A stretch of 64,000 nt of DNA from Lytechinus pictus (taxonomy: Eukaryota > Echinodermata > Echinoidea > Temnopleuroida > Toxopneustidae). The stretch spans positions 32,478,001 to 32,542,000 of the forward strand of contig NC_087246.1 of assembly GCF_037042905.1 (NCBI RefSeq), read 5' to 3'. The notes beneath the pieces are model-generated. The model was not told the origin of the DNA. It did not search any database and saw only the letters and a program-made list of their open reading frames with translations. Position numbers and translations under genes: made by a program. Shown here one piece after another: positions 15,001 to 23,854 of the stretch. Position 1 is the first letter of the stretch, and every line of letters begins with the position of its first letter.

Positions 15001-15182
15001 AATCCCCGATCCCCGGGTATAGCATATGTATGCGCATGATGGGAGTGGACACAGACTGGACAGAGATGCTCCCGTGATATTGAAAAAATAATAATAATAA
15101 TAATTGACAAGGGGCTACTCCTTAACTCACCTTCGATATCCATGTGGCGTGCTGGAAAAGTATTTTGATCGTGACTTGACAT
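1..15182 (-). CDS. RABEP1-like: Rabaptin homologue (Rab5 effector), 5' part, split into exons
   Basis: Exons in transcript order: 15182-15131 (starts ATG, 17 codons plus 1 nt), 13094-12957, 10099-9926, about 887 or 866 down to 761, and 152 to beyond position 1. All have GT..AG borders and the phases (1,1,1,2) fit throughout. Exon 2 encodes VSVQQRVGDLE and later QKRAKFKELYLSRE, closely matching the N-terminal coiled coil of vertebrate rabaptin-5 (QQRV.ELE ... QKRAKFKELYLAKE). Exon 3 carries LKAAASVIESSKDEEIDQIK and ADEVASLQ, again matching rabaptin. Exon 4 is coiled coil (MERDKLLALNEKLTQELQEI). Exon 5 is a Ser/Thr/Pro-rich linker (SFRSLTSATTSPSPTREEK), as expected before the C-terminal Rab5-binding half, which lies outside the window. 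Family knowledge: rabaptins are dimeric cytosolic coiled-coil proteins that bind Rab5-GTP and Rabex-5 and drive early-endosome fusion. Extra exons may hide in the 9-kb intron 761-9926. Exons 1-3 are secure, 4-5 probable, and the start of exon 4 is uncertain. Confidence 0.82.
153..760. other. Rabaptin intron between exons 5 and 4, no feature seen
   Basis: This is AT-rich intron sequence. The acceptor is the minus-strand tag at 153-155 and the donor is gtaagt read from 760-755. An A run lies near 437. No repeat family or exon was recognised. Confidence 0.5.
1081..2814. repeat. 1.7-kb foldback element (long inverted repeat)
   Basis: The left arm begins AGGAGTGGGCTATA at 1081 and the right arm ends with its complement at 2814. 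The arms are imperfect inverted copies over about 580 bp (roughly 1081-1665 and 2210-2814), with a unique centre near 1670-2205. The same short open frame (MTIFF..KKCA.PKSKM) appears on plus near 1164 and on minus at 2720-2514 because the arms mirror each other; it is not a gene. No transposase is visible, so this is non-autonomous. It lies in a rabaptin intron. Confidence 0.8.
2815..3747. other. Intronic sequence, nothing recognised
   Basis: This is AT-rich rabaptin intron. Small open frames here have no recognisable similarity or splice context, and several TGTACATGTA-type short palindromes occur near 3620 and 3664. Confidence 0.4.
3752..6052. mobile_element. piggyBac-like non-autonomous element, TTAA target sites
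   Basis: TTAA sits at both borders (3748-3751 and 6053-6056), immediately followed inward by the terminal inverted repeat CCCTTTGAACCC (left) and its complement (right). TTAA duplication with CCC-starting ends is the hallmark of the piggyBac superfamily. Near the right end two subterminal direct copies of TAGGCCGGTATTCCGGCCTA occur (about 5976 and 6019), each itself a near palindrome. No transposase frame remains. A mariner-like foldback (3990-5745) is nested inside, leaving only about 545 bp of the element itself. Confidence 0.8.
3990..5745. mobile_element. mariner/Tc1-like foldback MITE nested in the piggyBac-like element
   Basis: The ends are CAGTGCGTCCCAAAAAAAAC (left, from 3990) and its near-complement (right, to 5745), flanked by TA on each side (3988-3989, 5746-5747). 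TA target duplication with a CAGTGCGTCCC start is typical of mariner-type elements. Almost the whole element is self-complementary: about 3990-4480 pairs with about 5270-5745. An additional direct copy of part of the right arm lies at about 4930-5215. There is no transposase coding capacity. Confidence 0.82.
6057..7595. other. Intronic sequence with three spaced copies of TAACRTGAGTAACC
   Basis: No exon was identified. The 14-mer TAACGTGAGTAACC occurs at 6855 and 7225, and with one change at 7042, about 185 bp apart. A degenerate TTAGGG-like patch lies at 6676-6725. The rest is AT-rich and unassigned. Confidence 0.45.
7596..7997. mobile_element. MITE, about 402 bp
   Basis: Terminal inverted repeats: ATACCCCCTTCATAAACCCA at the left and its near-complement at the right (ending GGGGTAT at 7997). 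The interior repeats ATTATCCGC-type motifs in both orientations. There is no coding capacity; the short open frame at 7651-7884 is internal to the element. Confidence 0.75.
7998..9069. other. Intronic sequence with C/G homopolymer runs
   Basis: No exon was recognised. Long C or G runs lie near 8252, 8406 and 8579, and A/T runs near 8467 and 8567. Otherwise this is AT-rich rabaptin intron. Confidence 0.4.
9070..9363 (+). mobile_element. tRNA-derived SINE
   Basis: The head shows RNA polymerase III boxes: box A TGGTGTAGCGG near 9081 and box B GTTCGAATC near 9125, spaced as in a tRNA gene. A tRNA-unrelated body follows (CCTTTGGCAAGG, ACCCAGGTGCTAATTGGGTA). The tail has GCGCTTTGAACA, then AAAGTGCTATATGAAT, and ends in ATTATT repeats, which resembles a LINE-derived 3' end. 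A relative with the same body motif is at 37150-37300. The exact SINE family is not assigned. Confidence 0.8.
9364..9925. other. Intronic sequence, nothing recognised
   Basis: This is AT-rich intron immediately downstream (transcript sense) of rabaptin exon 3. The short open frames show no splice context or similarity. Confidence 0.4.
10100..10655. other. Rabaptin intron 2, proximal part
   Basis: The acceptor of exon 3 is at 10100-10102 with a pyrimidine tract on the minus strand. A ten-C run lies near 10479. No other feature was seen. Confidence 0.4.
10656..11771. repeat. Older interspersed repeat rich in TTGGTC/TAGTCC motifs, split by a younger insertion
   Basis: Both outer parts (10656-10890 and 11672-11771) are built of variants of AACCAGTTGGTCTAAT and AGACCAAATAG and read as one interrupted repeat. 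The sequence between them is the TIR element at 10891-11671. No coding capacity. Confidence 0.55.
10891..11671. mobile_element. 781-bp TIR element (hAT-like or unclassified)
   Basis: The ends are TAGGGACAGTGATTTTCCG and its exact complement. Flanking CATGTG (10885-10890) and CATGTC (11672-11677) look like a target duplication. Inside, TTCCGTTTC occurs many times near both ends but in the same orientation, so only the last ~20 bp are inverted. No transposase frame is intact. Confidence 0.7.
11772..12389. other. Intronic sequence, nothing recognised
   Basis: This part of rabaptin intron 2 is AT-rich with purine/pyrimidine tracts near 12075 and 12130. No exon or repeat family was assigned. Confidence 0.35.
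12390..12548. mobile_element. Short MITE, about 159 bp
   Basis: The left end GGGGAGTGTTTCATGAA and the right end (GATGAAACGCTCTCC) are inverted copies. CTTGTCGGACAA and TTGTCGGACAAAA motifs are repeated just inside, making the element strongly self-complementary. It lies in rabaptin intron 2. Confidence 0.75.
13095..15130. other. Rabaptin intron 1
   Basis: The borders are the minus-strand donor GTGAG at 15130-15126 and a TTTCCAG acceptor at 13095. The sequence is AT-rich and unassigned; an ATA/ATT microsatellite lies at 15089-15103. No exon or mobile element was identified. Confidence 0.5.
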
Positions 15183-15349
15183 TGCAACAGCAGCTACGTT
15201 GTACACGACGAGACTCTAAAAGGAAAATTTGATCACTCCCTTTTTGTCCATCCGGAGTGCCGATAGGCGATACGGTATACGCGAATAGCGAAGATGGATT
15301 AATAAATGCATATGCAGTGCATGCAGTGCAGTGCTAACTGCTGCCAATC
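15183..15349 (-). promoter_or_regulatory. Presumed 5' UTR and proximal promoter of the rabaptin gene
   Basis: The sequence directly upstream of the first ATG (15182) is less AT-rich than its surroundings (for example around 15250-15295). No TATA box was recognised. It is bounded at 15350 by a MITE, so the compact promoter, if here, is under 170 bp or includes the MITE. Confidence 0.35.
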
Positions 15350-15595
15350 TACACTGCAAAAACTCTGGTGTTGATTTAACACCAGCCCGGAATCTATATA
15401 TGTCCACACCAGAGAAGTATTGAAACAACACCAGTGTGGAATCAAACCGATGCTGTTTTGATACTAATTGGTGCTGTATAAACACCTAACTAGTGTTAAA
15501 CCGAAACGAAACTGGTTTTGTTCAACACTTCTCTGGTGTGGACATATATAGATTCCGGGCTGGTGTTAAATCAACACCAGAGTTTTTGCAGTGTA
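15350..15595. mobile_element. MITE family A copy 1, about 246 bp
   Basis: The ends TACACTGCAAAAACTCTGG and its complement enclose arms of about 75 bp that contain GGTGTTGATTTAACACCAG and CACACCAGAGAAG. TA at each outer edge may be the target duplication. A second copy with the same organisation is at 40160-40404. No coding capacity. Confidence 0.85.
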
Positions 15596-15879
15596 CTGTA
15601 CATTTTTAGTATCATAAATATCAGAATCTCAGATACATACAAAATATATTCTATTTCTATCTTTTGAAGTAAACTTTGATTTGATACACTTAAAAACATT
15701 AAAACTAAATTTTCAAAGAAGTTTGGTAACTATAGTAGGCCTACAACACGTTAAATTATTGACTTCCGTAGGAGTTTTTCGCTATTGTACGTTGCACAGT
15801 GAATGAAATCCTTGTCATTAGCACCAAATTTCGTATAAAGTTACTTCAGCACCTAAATATTTAAAGTATGCAAAAATTA

Positions 15880-17060
15880 ACATGGGTTGATGATGAGCTT
15901 GATTATTTTCTATTGAGCTTTGAAGTATACCCATTTTTAAGGTTTTGGAAAATACGCAATAAAAATAATTTTGAATTTTACCACAACAAGATCACAGCGT
16001 TGAGTTTAAACCCGCGATGGTTACTCAGTCAAAATCTAACATGAACACTGTAATTCGGAATTCAATAGAATAGAATCCACTCATACTGCTATTCGTTTGG
16101 TCTTCAAAGAGTATAGCAGCACCTATAGCTTCGATTTAAAAGAAAAAGGTGTGAATGACGACAAAAATATATCAAAAAAGGGACAAAAACCCATCATCAT
16201 TTTCACCAAACTTTCACCAAACTAGTCATAGTTGTGTAGATAAAGGTACAATATACTAAAGAGATGTGAACATTAAAAATTGGGGGTTCATGTGCTTGTT
16301 TTCAAACTACCGGCACTTTTGTTGGAGCAAATGTGCTTCAGAACTCAAAACAGCGGCGTTAACTTGAAATGCTTGTATCCGAGAAAAAGAAAATTTCTGC
16401 ACCGCTATTCCATTTACCAAACTCGACTGACTCATAATGATTCGTCATATTCAGCACTGCAGGGCCTATTCTGAATTGACGTAGAAAAAAAGGTGGTCCA
16501 TAGATTATTTTCAGCTAATAGCTTCATAAAATAACACATCGAGATTTGTTGTAGAATTTTTAAAAGCAATTTTGCTCCAACAAAAGTACTGATAGCTTTT
16601 TAAAACAAGCACATGAACCCCTAATTTCTAATGTTCATACATCTTTAGTATACCTTCCTCTACAATAATGCAACATTAATTTGGTGAAAATGACATGGGT
16701 TTTGAATAAAGTGCATCATTCATTGTACTTCTTTTTTTTGTACATGCATTTTGAATATTTTAGAAGTTTTGCCGTTAACACCTTATTTTCAAGATGTAAG
16801 GTGGTGATACTCTTGAAAGAGAAAACAAATGGCAATATGAGTGAAATCTTTATCTTAAGTATGTAATTCTGAATTATAATGTAAAATTTGAGGGAATTTA
16901 GATAGATTTTGACTGCATGAGTAATAGAGGCATAAACTCAACGTTGTGATCATAGTCGTGGGGTCTAAAAATGCAAAATTTATTTTTATTGCGTATCATT
17001 TTCTCGAGACCTTTTAAACGGGTGAACTTCATAGCTCGATATATCAATTAATCATGCACA
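15880..17060. repeat. Large degenerate foldback
   Basis: Nested inverted similarities: 16208-16335 pairs with 16565-16690 (ATGTGAACATTA..GTTCATGTGCTTG against its complement), and 15890-16010 pairs loosely with 16925-17050 (around GCGTTGAGTTTA). A third partial copy of the CACATGAACCC..GGTGAAAATGACATGG segment lies near 17057-17145. No terminal motif or target duplication was recognised. Confidence 0.6.
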
Positions 17061-17336
17061 TGAACCCATTTTGGGGGGCATATTTCGAATACCTAGGTGC
17101 AAAAGTATAACTCTGTGCAAAATTTGGTGAAAATGACATGGTTGTCATTTTAACTGTGGATTCATAGAGATTTCCCATACATAATAATGATAGTAATACT
17201 TTCATAGTGTTATTGTTGTTGTTCTTTACGGCGTTTCATTATTTTTATCATTTTTAAACAGAAGTTCCCTTTTCCCCACTCAACATTTTTTTTGGTCACA
17301 TTGTAATAGCAGACTAAAAGATGATTACTCTGGTAT

Positions 17337-17547
17337 CAGGACAACTACCCCCTGGAAAATCACCCCCCGGACAACTACCCCCCGGACAATTACCCCCGGA
17401 CAACTACCCCCGGACAATTACCCCCCGGACAACTACCCCCGGACAATTACCCCCCGGACAATAACCCCCCGGACAACTACCCCTGGACAATTACCCCCGG
17501 ACAATTACACCCCGGACAATTACCCCCCGGACAACTACCCCCTAGAC
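17337..17547 (+). repeat. Minisatellite arm, units of 13-15 bp (GGACAACTACCCCC)
   Basis: About 14 head-to-tail copies alternate CAACTA and CAATTA between C runs. Unit length varies by the C-run length. This is the left arm of the foldback 17332-20043. Confidence 0.85.
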
Positions 17548-17667
17548 AAAGAGAGTGCACAGAGTCATACGTCGGCCGTACGTTTGACGTAAGAAGTACT
17601 CAAGGCATTCTCGAGTATCTTGGAATCAAACGTAAGCCGTAAGAAAGCTGTAAAATTGAGCTCCATC

Positions 17668-18895
17668 CATAGGCGGATCCAGGGGGGCCGAGGGGCCCGC
17701 CCTCCCCCCCCCCTATTGGCAGAGCAAACAAATGAAAAAAAGGGGGAAAGAAAGGAAAAAAGAAAAAGAAGGGAAAAGAAAGGAGGAAAAATAAGATGAG
17801 AGAGACGAGTGAAAAAAAAAGGTCAGGGGATGTCTTGGAAAATGATTAAAAAATATATTTCATGTCACTGTATTAATTTTTTCACTCGCCCTTCGCGCTC
17901 GCATAGCCTGTTCGATCAGATACACATCTTGTTAAATAGGCTGATATGTAGCTTAAAATATCAAGTTTTGAAGTCGATATTACAAAGCATATTTCAGCTC
18001 GGACATTATTCATTATTTTGTTTGATTTACAAACTGATTTTTAAGTGCTCTGTTTAATGTCCGTTTTATGGTGTGAATATAACTTGCAGCTTGCGCTATG
18101 CGCTCGCATTATTTGATTTGCCAAATTATATAACAAACTACTTAAAACCCCCCTTTTATGACAGTTTACCAAAAATTATGTCTCACGATTTGCGCTCGCA
18201 TTTTTGTTAAAAATATATCAACTCACAAATCCTATTCATGATTACAAAAGTGCTTAAAATATCCAGTTTTCAGGCCTCAGTGTCAACACATTTTACTCAC
18301 TCATTTAGGCTTATTACATTAATAAATATGATAATAAAATTTTCATGAATTCCCAATGACTAAATTGTCCCTTTTCAGAAAAGAATATCTACAATATCAC
18401 AGTTTTTTATGTTTCATATCGCGCTCAGGAAGAGGAATGAGAAAGTTGTCATCATTTTCATATGATGACAAAATGTCCTTAGACCTAGAATGTCCAGGTC
18501 CTAGGTCAAAATAATAATGAAGATATCAGCTCGCGCTTCACACTCGCATCATTTATTAAGTGCTTTCCACATCCACTTCACAATTTCCCTACACAATGCT
18601 TTAGATAGTGCTCAAATTCACCATTTTCATACCGGAATATCAAGTATTTTCCGCTCGCGCTTCGCGCTCGCATTGCTTTTTCGATGAGATTAATATATTG
18701 CTCAATAAAGGCTGATATGGAGCTTAAAATATCAAGTTTCGAAGTCAATATACAAAACATATTTCATCTCGGATATTGAGCTTTCATTATTTTTAAATTT
18801 ACAAATTGATTTTTCAAGTGCTCTGTAAAATGTCCGTTTTATGGTCTAAATATTAATATTTTCAGCTCACGCTGCTCGGTCGCATTATTTGATTT
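17668..18895 (-). repeat. CpG-module hAT-like fragment inside the TU-like element
   Basis: It begins with CATAGGCGGATCCAGG, the same terminus as the right end of the element at 33060-35080 but in opposite orientation, followed by a G/C run and a GA-rich tract as in that element. CGCTTCGCGCTCGCAT-type modules occur near 17888, 18091, 18185, 18528, 18650 and 18866. Segments 17913-18122 and 18683-18895 are diverged copies of each other (about 770 bp apart). The other end was not located. Confidence 0.6.
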
Positions 18896-19082
18896 GCATA
18901 GGCCTACTTCTTTATAAATTCTTACAAACCGTCCTTAAAATGCACCTTAAATGAATTGTATACTATCATGATTGCCAATTTGTATAGAAAAAAACACTGT
19001 ATTTGATTATGTCATATTGTTTACCATTTAGTAAATTTGGTACTTAATTTCCATCTTTGATGTTTAATTGCTTTCACCCAAG

Positions 19083-19137
19083 AATAATACACACAAAAAC
19101 ACCTTGTAATTTACAAGGTGTTCTTGTGTGTATTATC
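19083..19137. repeat. Near-perfect 27-bp-arm palindrome with almost no loop
   Basis: AATAATACACACAAAAACAC is followed by its complement around the centre TTGTAATTTACAA. There is only about one mismatch between arms. It could extrude as a cruciform. The missing loop argues against a microRNA precursor. Confidence 0.75.
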
Positions 19138-19782
19138 TTTGCATAAAGTTTTTTAGCTTACTGTATTAAGTTATAAGGCCACATTTTAATCTGGAATGTG
19201 CACCAACTGTTTTATAATTCTTAGCTTCTTGTTAGTTGAACTGTTTTAAAATAACAGATTTATAGGTCTACTTGATAGTGTTGATAGTTGCGTTATCGAC
19301 TTTCAATATTTCTACCTATGAAGGTGTCTTTTTTTACGTTTTATCTATTTGCCTGATTCTTTCATGAAATTAAACCCAAAATAAATATTTTAAAAAATCA
19401 GATCATTTGGAATCAGAGATATTCAGCATTTGTGATTATTATGACTAATCGTGTTCAATTGTTCTATGAAAACTTAGAATGAGGGCCAGTTTACAAATTT
19501 TCTGATGTATATATGCATAGCCAAACGGGAGGTTTCGGGTGCAAGCCCCCCCCCCCCATTTTTCATGATGCAGAAGGCGCCGCTAAACAAAAACAAAAAA
19601 GGAAAAAAGAAGAAAGTGAAAGAACAGGAGAAAGAGCAATATAAAAGAGAAAGAAAAAGTTATAAACGTAAGATAAAGTAGAAAATATTTCGGAAACCTG
19701 TGCCACCGACCAAAACTAACAATGGGTCCCGCTTAATTCTAACATTGATGCTGGAGAGAAGGGGGAATTTTCTGAACGTAAT

Positions 19783-20036
19783 TGTCCGGGGGGGGGGTAA
19801 TTGTCCGGGGGTAGTTGTCCGGGGGTAGTTGTCCGGGGGGTAGTTGTCCGGGGGGGTAGTTGTCCGGGGGGGTAATTGTCCGGGGGTCATTGTCCGGGGG
19901 GTAGTTGTCCTCGGGGGGTAGTTGTCCTCGAGGGGGTAATTGTTCAGGGGGTAATTGTCCGGGGGGTAATCGTCCTCGGGGGTAATTGTCCGGGGGGTAG
20001 TTGTCCGGGGGGTGATTGTCCAGGGGGTAGTTGTCC
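19783..20036 (-). repeat. Minisatellite arm, units GGGGGTAGTTGTCC
   Basis: About 18 copies of the same unit as 17337-17547 in inverted orientation, with TAGTTGTCC and TAATTGTCC variants. This is the right arm of the TU-like foldback. Confidence 0.85.
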
Positions 20037-20199
20037 TAGAACCGATTACTCTATCTCAAATGCTCCTCCTTGCTTCTATTGCTTCAATGTTTGTTTCTTT
20101 TTACATATATCTTAATGTGTATTAATGAAATTTAAATCCATTTTAACATGTTAATAATAATCATTGTAAACGACATCATCAACCGGTGATGAAATAACA

Positions 20200-21429
20200 T
20201 TTTGGCTATCCCTATATCAATACGGATTTCGTAGTGACCACTCAACAGAACTAGCTCTTTTCGAATTAACAAATACTATAATTGACTCCTTTGAGCACGA
20301 CTCATTCACAATAGGGATATCTATTGACTTGTCAAAGGCGTTTGACACAATTAATCATAATTATATTTTTATCAAAACTAACTAACTATGGTATTCGTGG
20401 AACTGCCCTCGACCTTTTTTCAAGTTACATCTCAAATCGTAAACAATGCACCGTTTATAACTCCGTTCAGTCTGAATTTAGGACAATTGAATGTGGAGTA
20501 CCACAAGGGTCATTACTTGGCCCACTTTTGTTTATTTTATTTATTAATGACATTTATCGTTCGTCAAATCTCCTTTCCTTTATCATGTACGCCGACGATA
20601 CCAATATTGTTTATTCTGATAGAAATCTTTATCACTTGTGTGAAACTGTAAATACTGAACTAACAAATGTTTGTAAATGGTTTTGTGCAAACAAGCTTAC
20701 CATTAACTATAAAAAATGCAATTACATTATATTCCGTAACTCCACAAGGCGCATTGATCTTAATCATGTAGTGGTAAAACTTAACAACCAAATTATTCCC
20801 AGAGTTGAAAATACTAGGTTTCTTGGCGTTATCATTGATAGTAATTTAACATGGATACATCACATAAATGAAATTGAGAACAAAGTTGCAAAAAATATCA
20901 GAATAATGCATCGCCTAAGTTTTTACTTGCCTAAAACTGAATTGCGTACATTATATTGCTCTTTAATCTTGCCATATTTTTATTACTGTAATTTGGTCTG
21001 GGCGAACACATACCAAACCCATTTTAAGAAATTATGTTCCCTTCAAAATAAAATTGTGCGTATTATTTCTCCAGATGACAATATACCACTAGCAAATACT
21101 AAAAATTTGTTCATTCCCTAAAATTGTTGAAATTAGACGACATCAATAAACTTCAACAATGTCATTTTCTCTACAGGTGTTTAAATCATCAAATTCCACA
21201 TAAATTTCGTGATTTGTTTACGCATGTTTCCAACATACATTATTTTGATACCCGCTCAAATAATAAAATATTTATTCCCAAACATAAAAAAATAATCTTC
21301 CAACACAACATTCGTTATACTGGCCCCAAAATATGGAACGAAATTCCGGATTACATAAAACAATCTCTATCGTCAACTAGCTTTAAGTATAAAATGAAAA
21401 AACTGCTTCTGTCATTTCATATATAAATA
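20200..21429 (+). pseudogene. Broken CR1-like non-LTR retrotransposon reverse transcriptase
   Basis: The frame starts mid-RT domain at about 20212 (YGFRSDHST..), runs to DLSKAFDTINH, shifts frame near 20360, and continues as a 265-residue frame (20324-21121) with GVPQGSLLGPLLF (residues 58-70) and the catalytic YADD box (89-92). A second frameshift near 21120 leads into 21124-21426, which holds the C-terminal RT tail (YTGPKIWNEIPD). The endonuclease half is absent. The motif set fits the CR1/Jockey group. With two frameshifts and 5' truncation it is dead. A relative lies at 35145-36895. Confidence 0.85.
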
Positions 21430-21668
21430 TTTTCCACCTTACGTTTCCTTTTGACTTTAAGTTAACATGAACCATGGACAATTGTTGTTGCGGCATTTAT
21501 AATTTGCCCCCACTGATACATTTGTTGAGCACTCTATTTCATACAGTAATTCATGCCCGCCTCCCCGCTCACGTCTCCCTCTCTCGTTCCCTTTCCTTCT
21601 CTTCTTTTCTCTGCCCTTTCCTTTGTATCGTTTTTTGTCGCATTGTATTTTTGCAGAGACTCCAACAC
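21430..21668. other. 3' flank of the LINE fragment, nothing recognised
   Basis: A pyrimidine-rich stretch at 21558-21640 (CTCCC/TTCC) lies here; no gene or repeat family is assigned. Confidence 0.3.
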
Positions 21669-21835
21669 TCCCGCTTTCAGCGGGAGATCTCCCGCCGAAA
21701 GCCCTTTTTGGCAAAATCTCCCGTTCTCCCGCTTGAGATTTTATATCTCCCGCCCAGTCCCTGTGTCTCCCCGGTGTCTCCCGCATAAGATGTATTTTCT
21801 CCCGCTTTAAATGATCTTTCTCCCGCCCAAACACC
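21669..21835. repeat. Cluster of CTCCCGC motifs
   Basis: CTCCCGC or TCTCCCGC recurs about ten times, irregularly spaced, with one inverted copy (GCGGGAGA near 21679). Spacing is not constant, so it is not a simple tandem array. It is probably the end of an unidentified mobile element. Confidence 0.55.
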
Positions 21836-22479
21836 TTTTAAAAACCGGAAATATATTTTCTTATCCAAGCCGATATTCAAGTTAAGACTTAAGTAGAGCG
21901 TCAAGTCTCTCCTATTGGCGCGCCCCGCTGTGGCGCTTGGAGCAATCGTACTCCAGAGATAATAAAGTATTGAGACAAGATGGATGGGCATATCAACTTT
22001 AAGGCCGTGAGGTAGTATGTCTTCACTGGTTGATACGGATAAAGGTATCACAAAAATGAATGACTTTGTAGATGTTTATCAATTTCATATGCATGCCTGA
22101 ATAATGATATATGAAAAGTTTTATTAAGTTTTATCAAGCCAAAATGTATGATTTGATTCATTCAATTGTTAATTACTTGGTACCCTCCTAGGTTGTACAG
22201 ATTGGGGGGGGGGGGCAATAAATAAAGAAAGAAAGAAAAAAAAAAGAGAGAAAAGGAACGACAGTAGGGTGAGATATGATATTATTATTTGTTAATATGA
22301 TTTCAAAATCTTTGACAAAATTGGATATCTGAAATAAAACATAAAAAATTCGCTCGCTCGCAACTGTTTATCAATTTTACGCGATATGCCATATCTAGCC
22401 TCTTCGTTTTTTTTGCTCATTACGCCACTGGTGCCATCATATAAAAAATTAGCCTGAGATAGCATAAGAGAGCATCTAG

Positions 22480-22828
22480 AACCCTAGAGCTTCCTGGGCC
22501 TAGTGGGCCCAGGATCCCGGCCGCAAGGGACTTCGCGCTCGTGATGTGCGCGAAACGCACATCAAATTAGAGTCTCCAGTTTGCTAGGGGATCCAGGCGG
22601 GAGAATATCCAGATCAGAAGGTGCTTGGGGTTGGAGTCTCTGTTTTTGTCTATAGGCGTATCCCGCCACAAGCCTCGGCTTTTAGGGTATACGCCTTCTT
22701 CTTTAAACCAAACATGTACATATTTATATTCCTCATAACAATTTGATTTTTGTATGAATTAATGTTTATGAAAATTGTTTTGAAGTGGAAGCAAATAAAT
22801 GTTTATTTGAATTGAATTGAATTGAATA
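22480..22828 (+). repeat. LINE-like 3' tail with stem-loop and GAATT repeats
   Basis: AGGCGTATCCC (22654) pairs with GGGTATACGCCT (to 22696), forming a stem around GCC/GGC-rich loop sequence. An AATAAA (near 22794) and four GAATT pentamers (22807-22827) follow. A 3' stem-loop followed by short tandem repeats is a common ending of CR1/L2-type non-LTR elements. It could belong to the LINE fragment ending near 21430 if intervening sequence is inserted; this is not proven. Confidence 0.5.
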
Positions 22829-22985
22829 GCTGGCCACGAGAGTTGATGGGTCCTTTTGATTTGTTATTTCTTTGCCAGAAATTAAATAAATGAATAAGAA
22901 AGAATATTGCTTTGGGTAGACCTAAAGTTATTTTCAAGTAAAAAAAAAGGGTTAAAAGAGAGGCATGACAACCTTCAGTTGGTAT

Positions 22986-23627
22986 CAGGCGCGGATTTTT
23001 TTTAATTATTTATTATTGTTGTTTTTTAATTCTTGGTTATTCTGAACTTATTTGATCGATGAAATATTAAGAAATTCAGCTCGCACTTAACATGCTTAAC
23101 GCTTGCATTTACTTTTTAGTTATATACCTATCCTGGTTATAATAACAAGAAACTGCTTATAATGCCAAGTTATTGGCAGGTTGTAATATGAACATTTCAA
23201 ATCGCGCTTCGTGCTCGCATTATTTGATTGGTGAGATATGTATCCTCTTCATAAATCATGGAAAACAGTCCTTAACAGGTCCCTTTTCATGTCAGATATA
23301 AATTTCAGTTCTCGTTTTGTGCTCGCATTTATTAATTTTTTTTTAGTTCGGGTACGCATTCGATGTGTATGATTTAAAAAAAAATGCTCAGAATGTTCGA
23401 TTTTCAGATCAAACTTTATGAAATATCAAAAACGTTGAGCTCGTACATCGCGCTCGCAATATTGAATAACCTTATTTTGTTTGTAAGAAAAGACTTTCAT
23501 GACTTTCGATTGAGTTAGAATAACCCACTCAAATCCACCAAAAACCAGCTTTTATAGCAGCTGATCACGAAAAATTTGGATGAAAATACTCCCCTCCTCC
23601 TTGAAGCGAAAGCTGGATCCGCCCCTG
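22986..23627 (-). mobile_element. CpG-module hAT-like fragment
   Basis: It runs from CAGGCGCGGATT to CTGGATCCGCCCCTG; the latter is the complement of the left terminus of the element at 33060. Inside are GCTCGCACTTAACATGC, GCGCTTCGTGCTCGCATTA, TTTTGTGCTCGCAT and CGCGCTCGCAAT modules. The 8 bp on each side do not match, so the target duplication is lost or the ends belong to different copies. Confidence 0.5.
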
Positions 23628-23854
23628 TTAGTCGGGTAAAATATCATAGTAGCGGGAAAGCTGAACTAGAGTTGTGCCTCCCCCCCCTCCCAGTTCAAGT
23701 TCGGAGTGACGCCCATGATCATGGTGCAAACTTGAAATGCCATTCTGTCGGGGTGAGCATTGAACATGGCATTGAAGTGCTAATGACAACATAACCTCTG
23801 TTTCTTACGTTGGATAATACAAATAATTTATTTCACTTTATTTTATACAAAAAA

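Larger units (their letters stand above)
17332..20043. mobile_element. TU-like foldback transposon with minisatellite arms
   Basis: Identical 9-bp direct repeats GATTACTCT flank the element (17323-17331 and 20044-20052). The inverted ends are GGTATCAGGACAACTACC (left) and, by complement, GGTTCTAGGACAACTACC (right). Each end opens into a tandem array of CCCCCGGACAACTA/ACAATTA units: 17337-17547 on plus, and 19783-20036 in the opposite sense. Family knowledge: sea-urchin TU elements have long inverted repeats whose outer domain is a short tandem repeat and make about 8-bp target duplications. Inside is about 2.2 kb of non-coding DNA including a CpG-module segment. No transposase was seen. Confidence 0.75.

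Noticed and set aside
19083-19137. microRNA precursor
   Set aside because: The arms meet with almost no terminal loop, unlike a processed pre-miRNA.
17337-20036. Regular repeats resembling a CRISPR array
   Set aside because: Units are contiguous minisatellite copies without unique spacers, in inverted pairs, in a eukaryotic genome.
19660-20115. Pro/Thr- or Gly/Val-rich frames across the minisatellite
   Set aside because: Frames through tandem GGGGGTAGTTGTCC units; repeat translation, not a gene.
22986-23627. Complete hAT-like element with target duplication
   Set aside because: Both ends look right, but flanking 8-mers (GTTGGTAT and TTAGTCGG) do not match, so completeness is not claimed.
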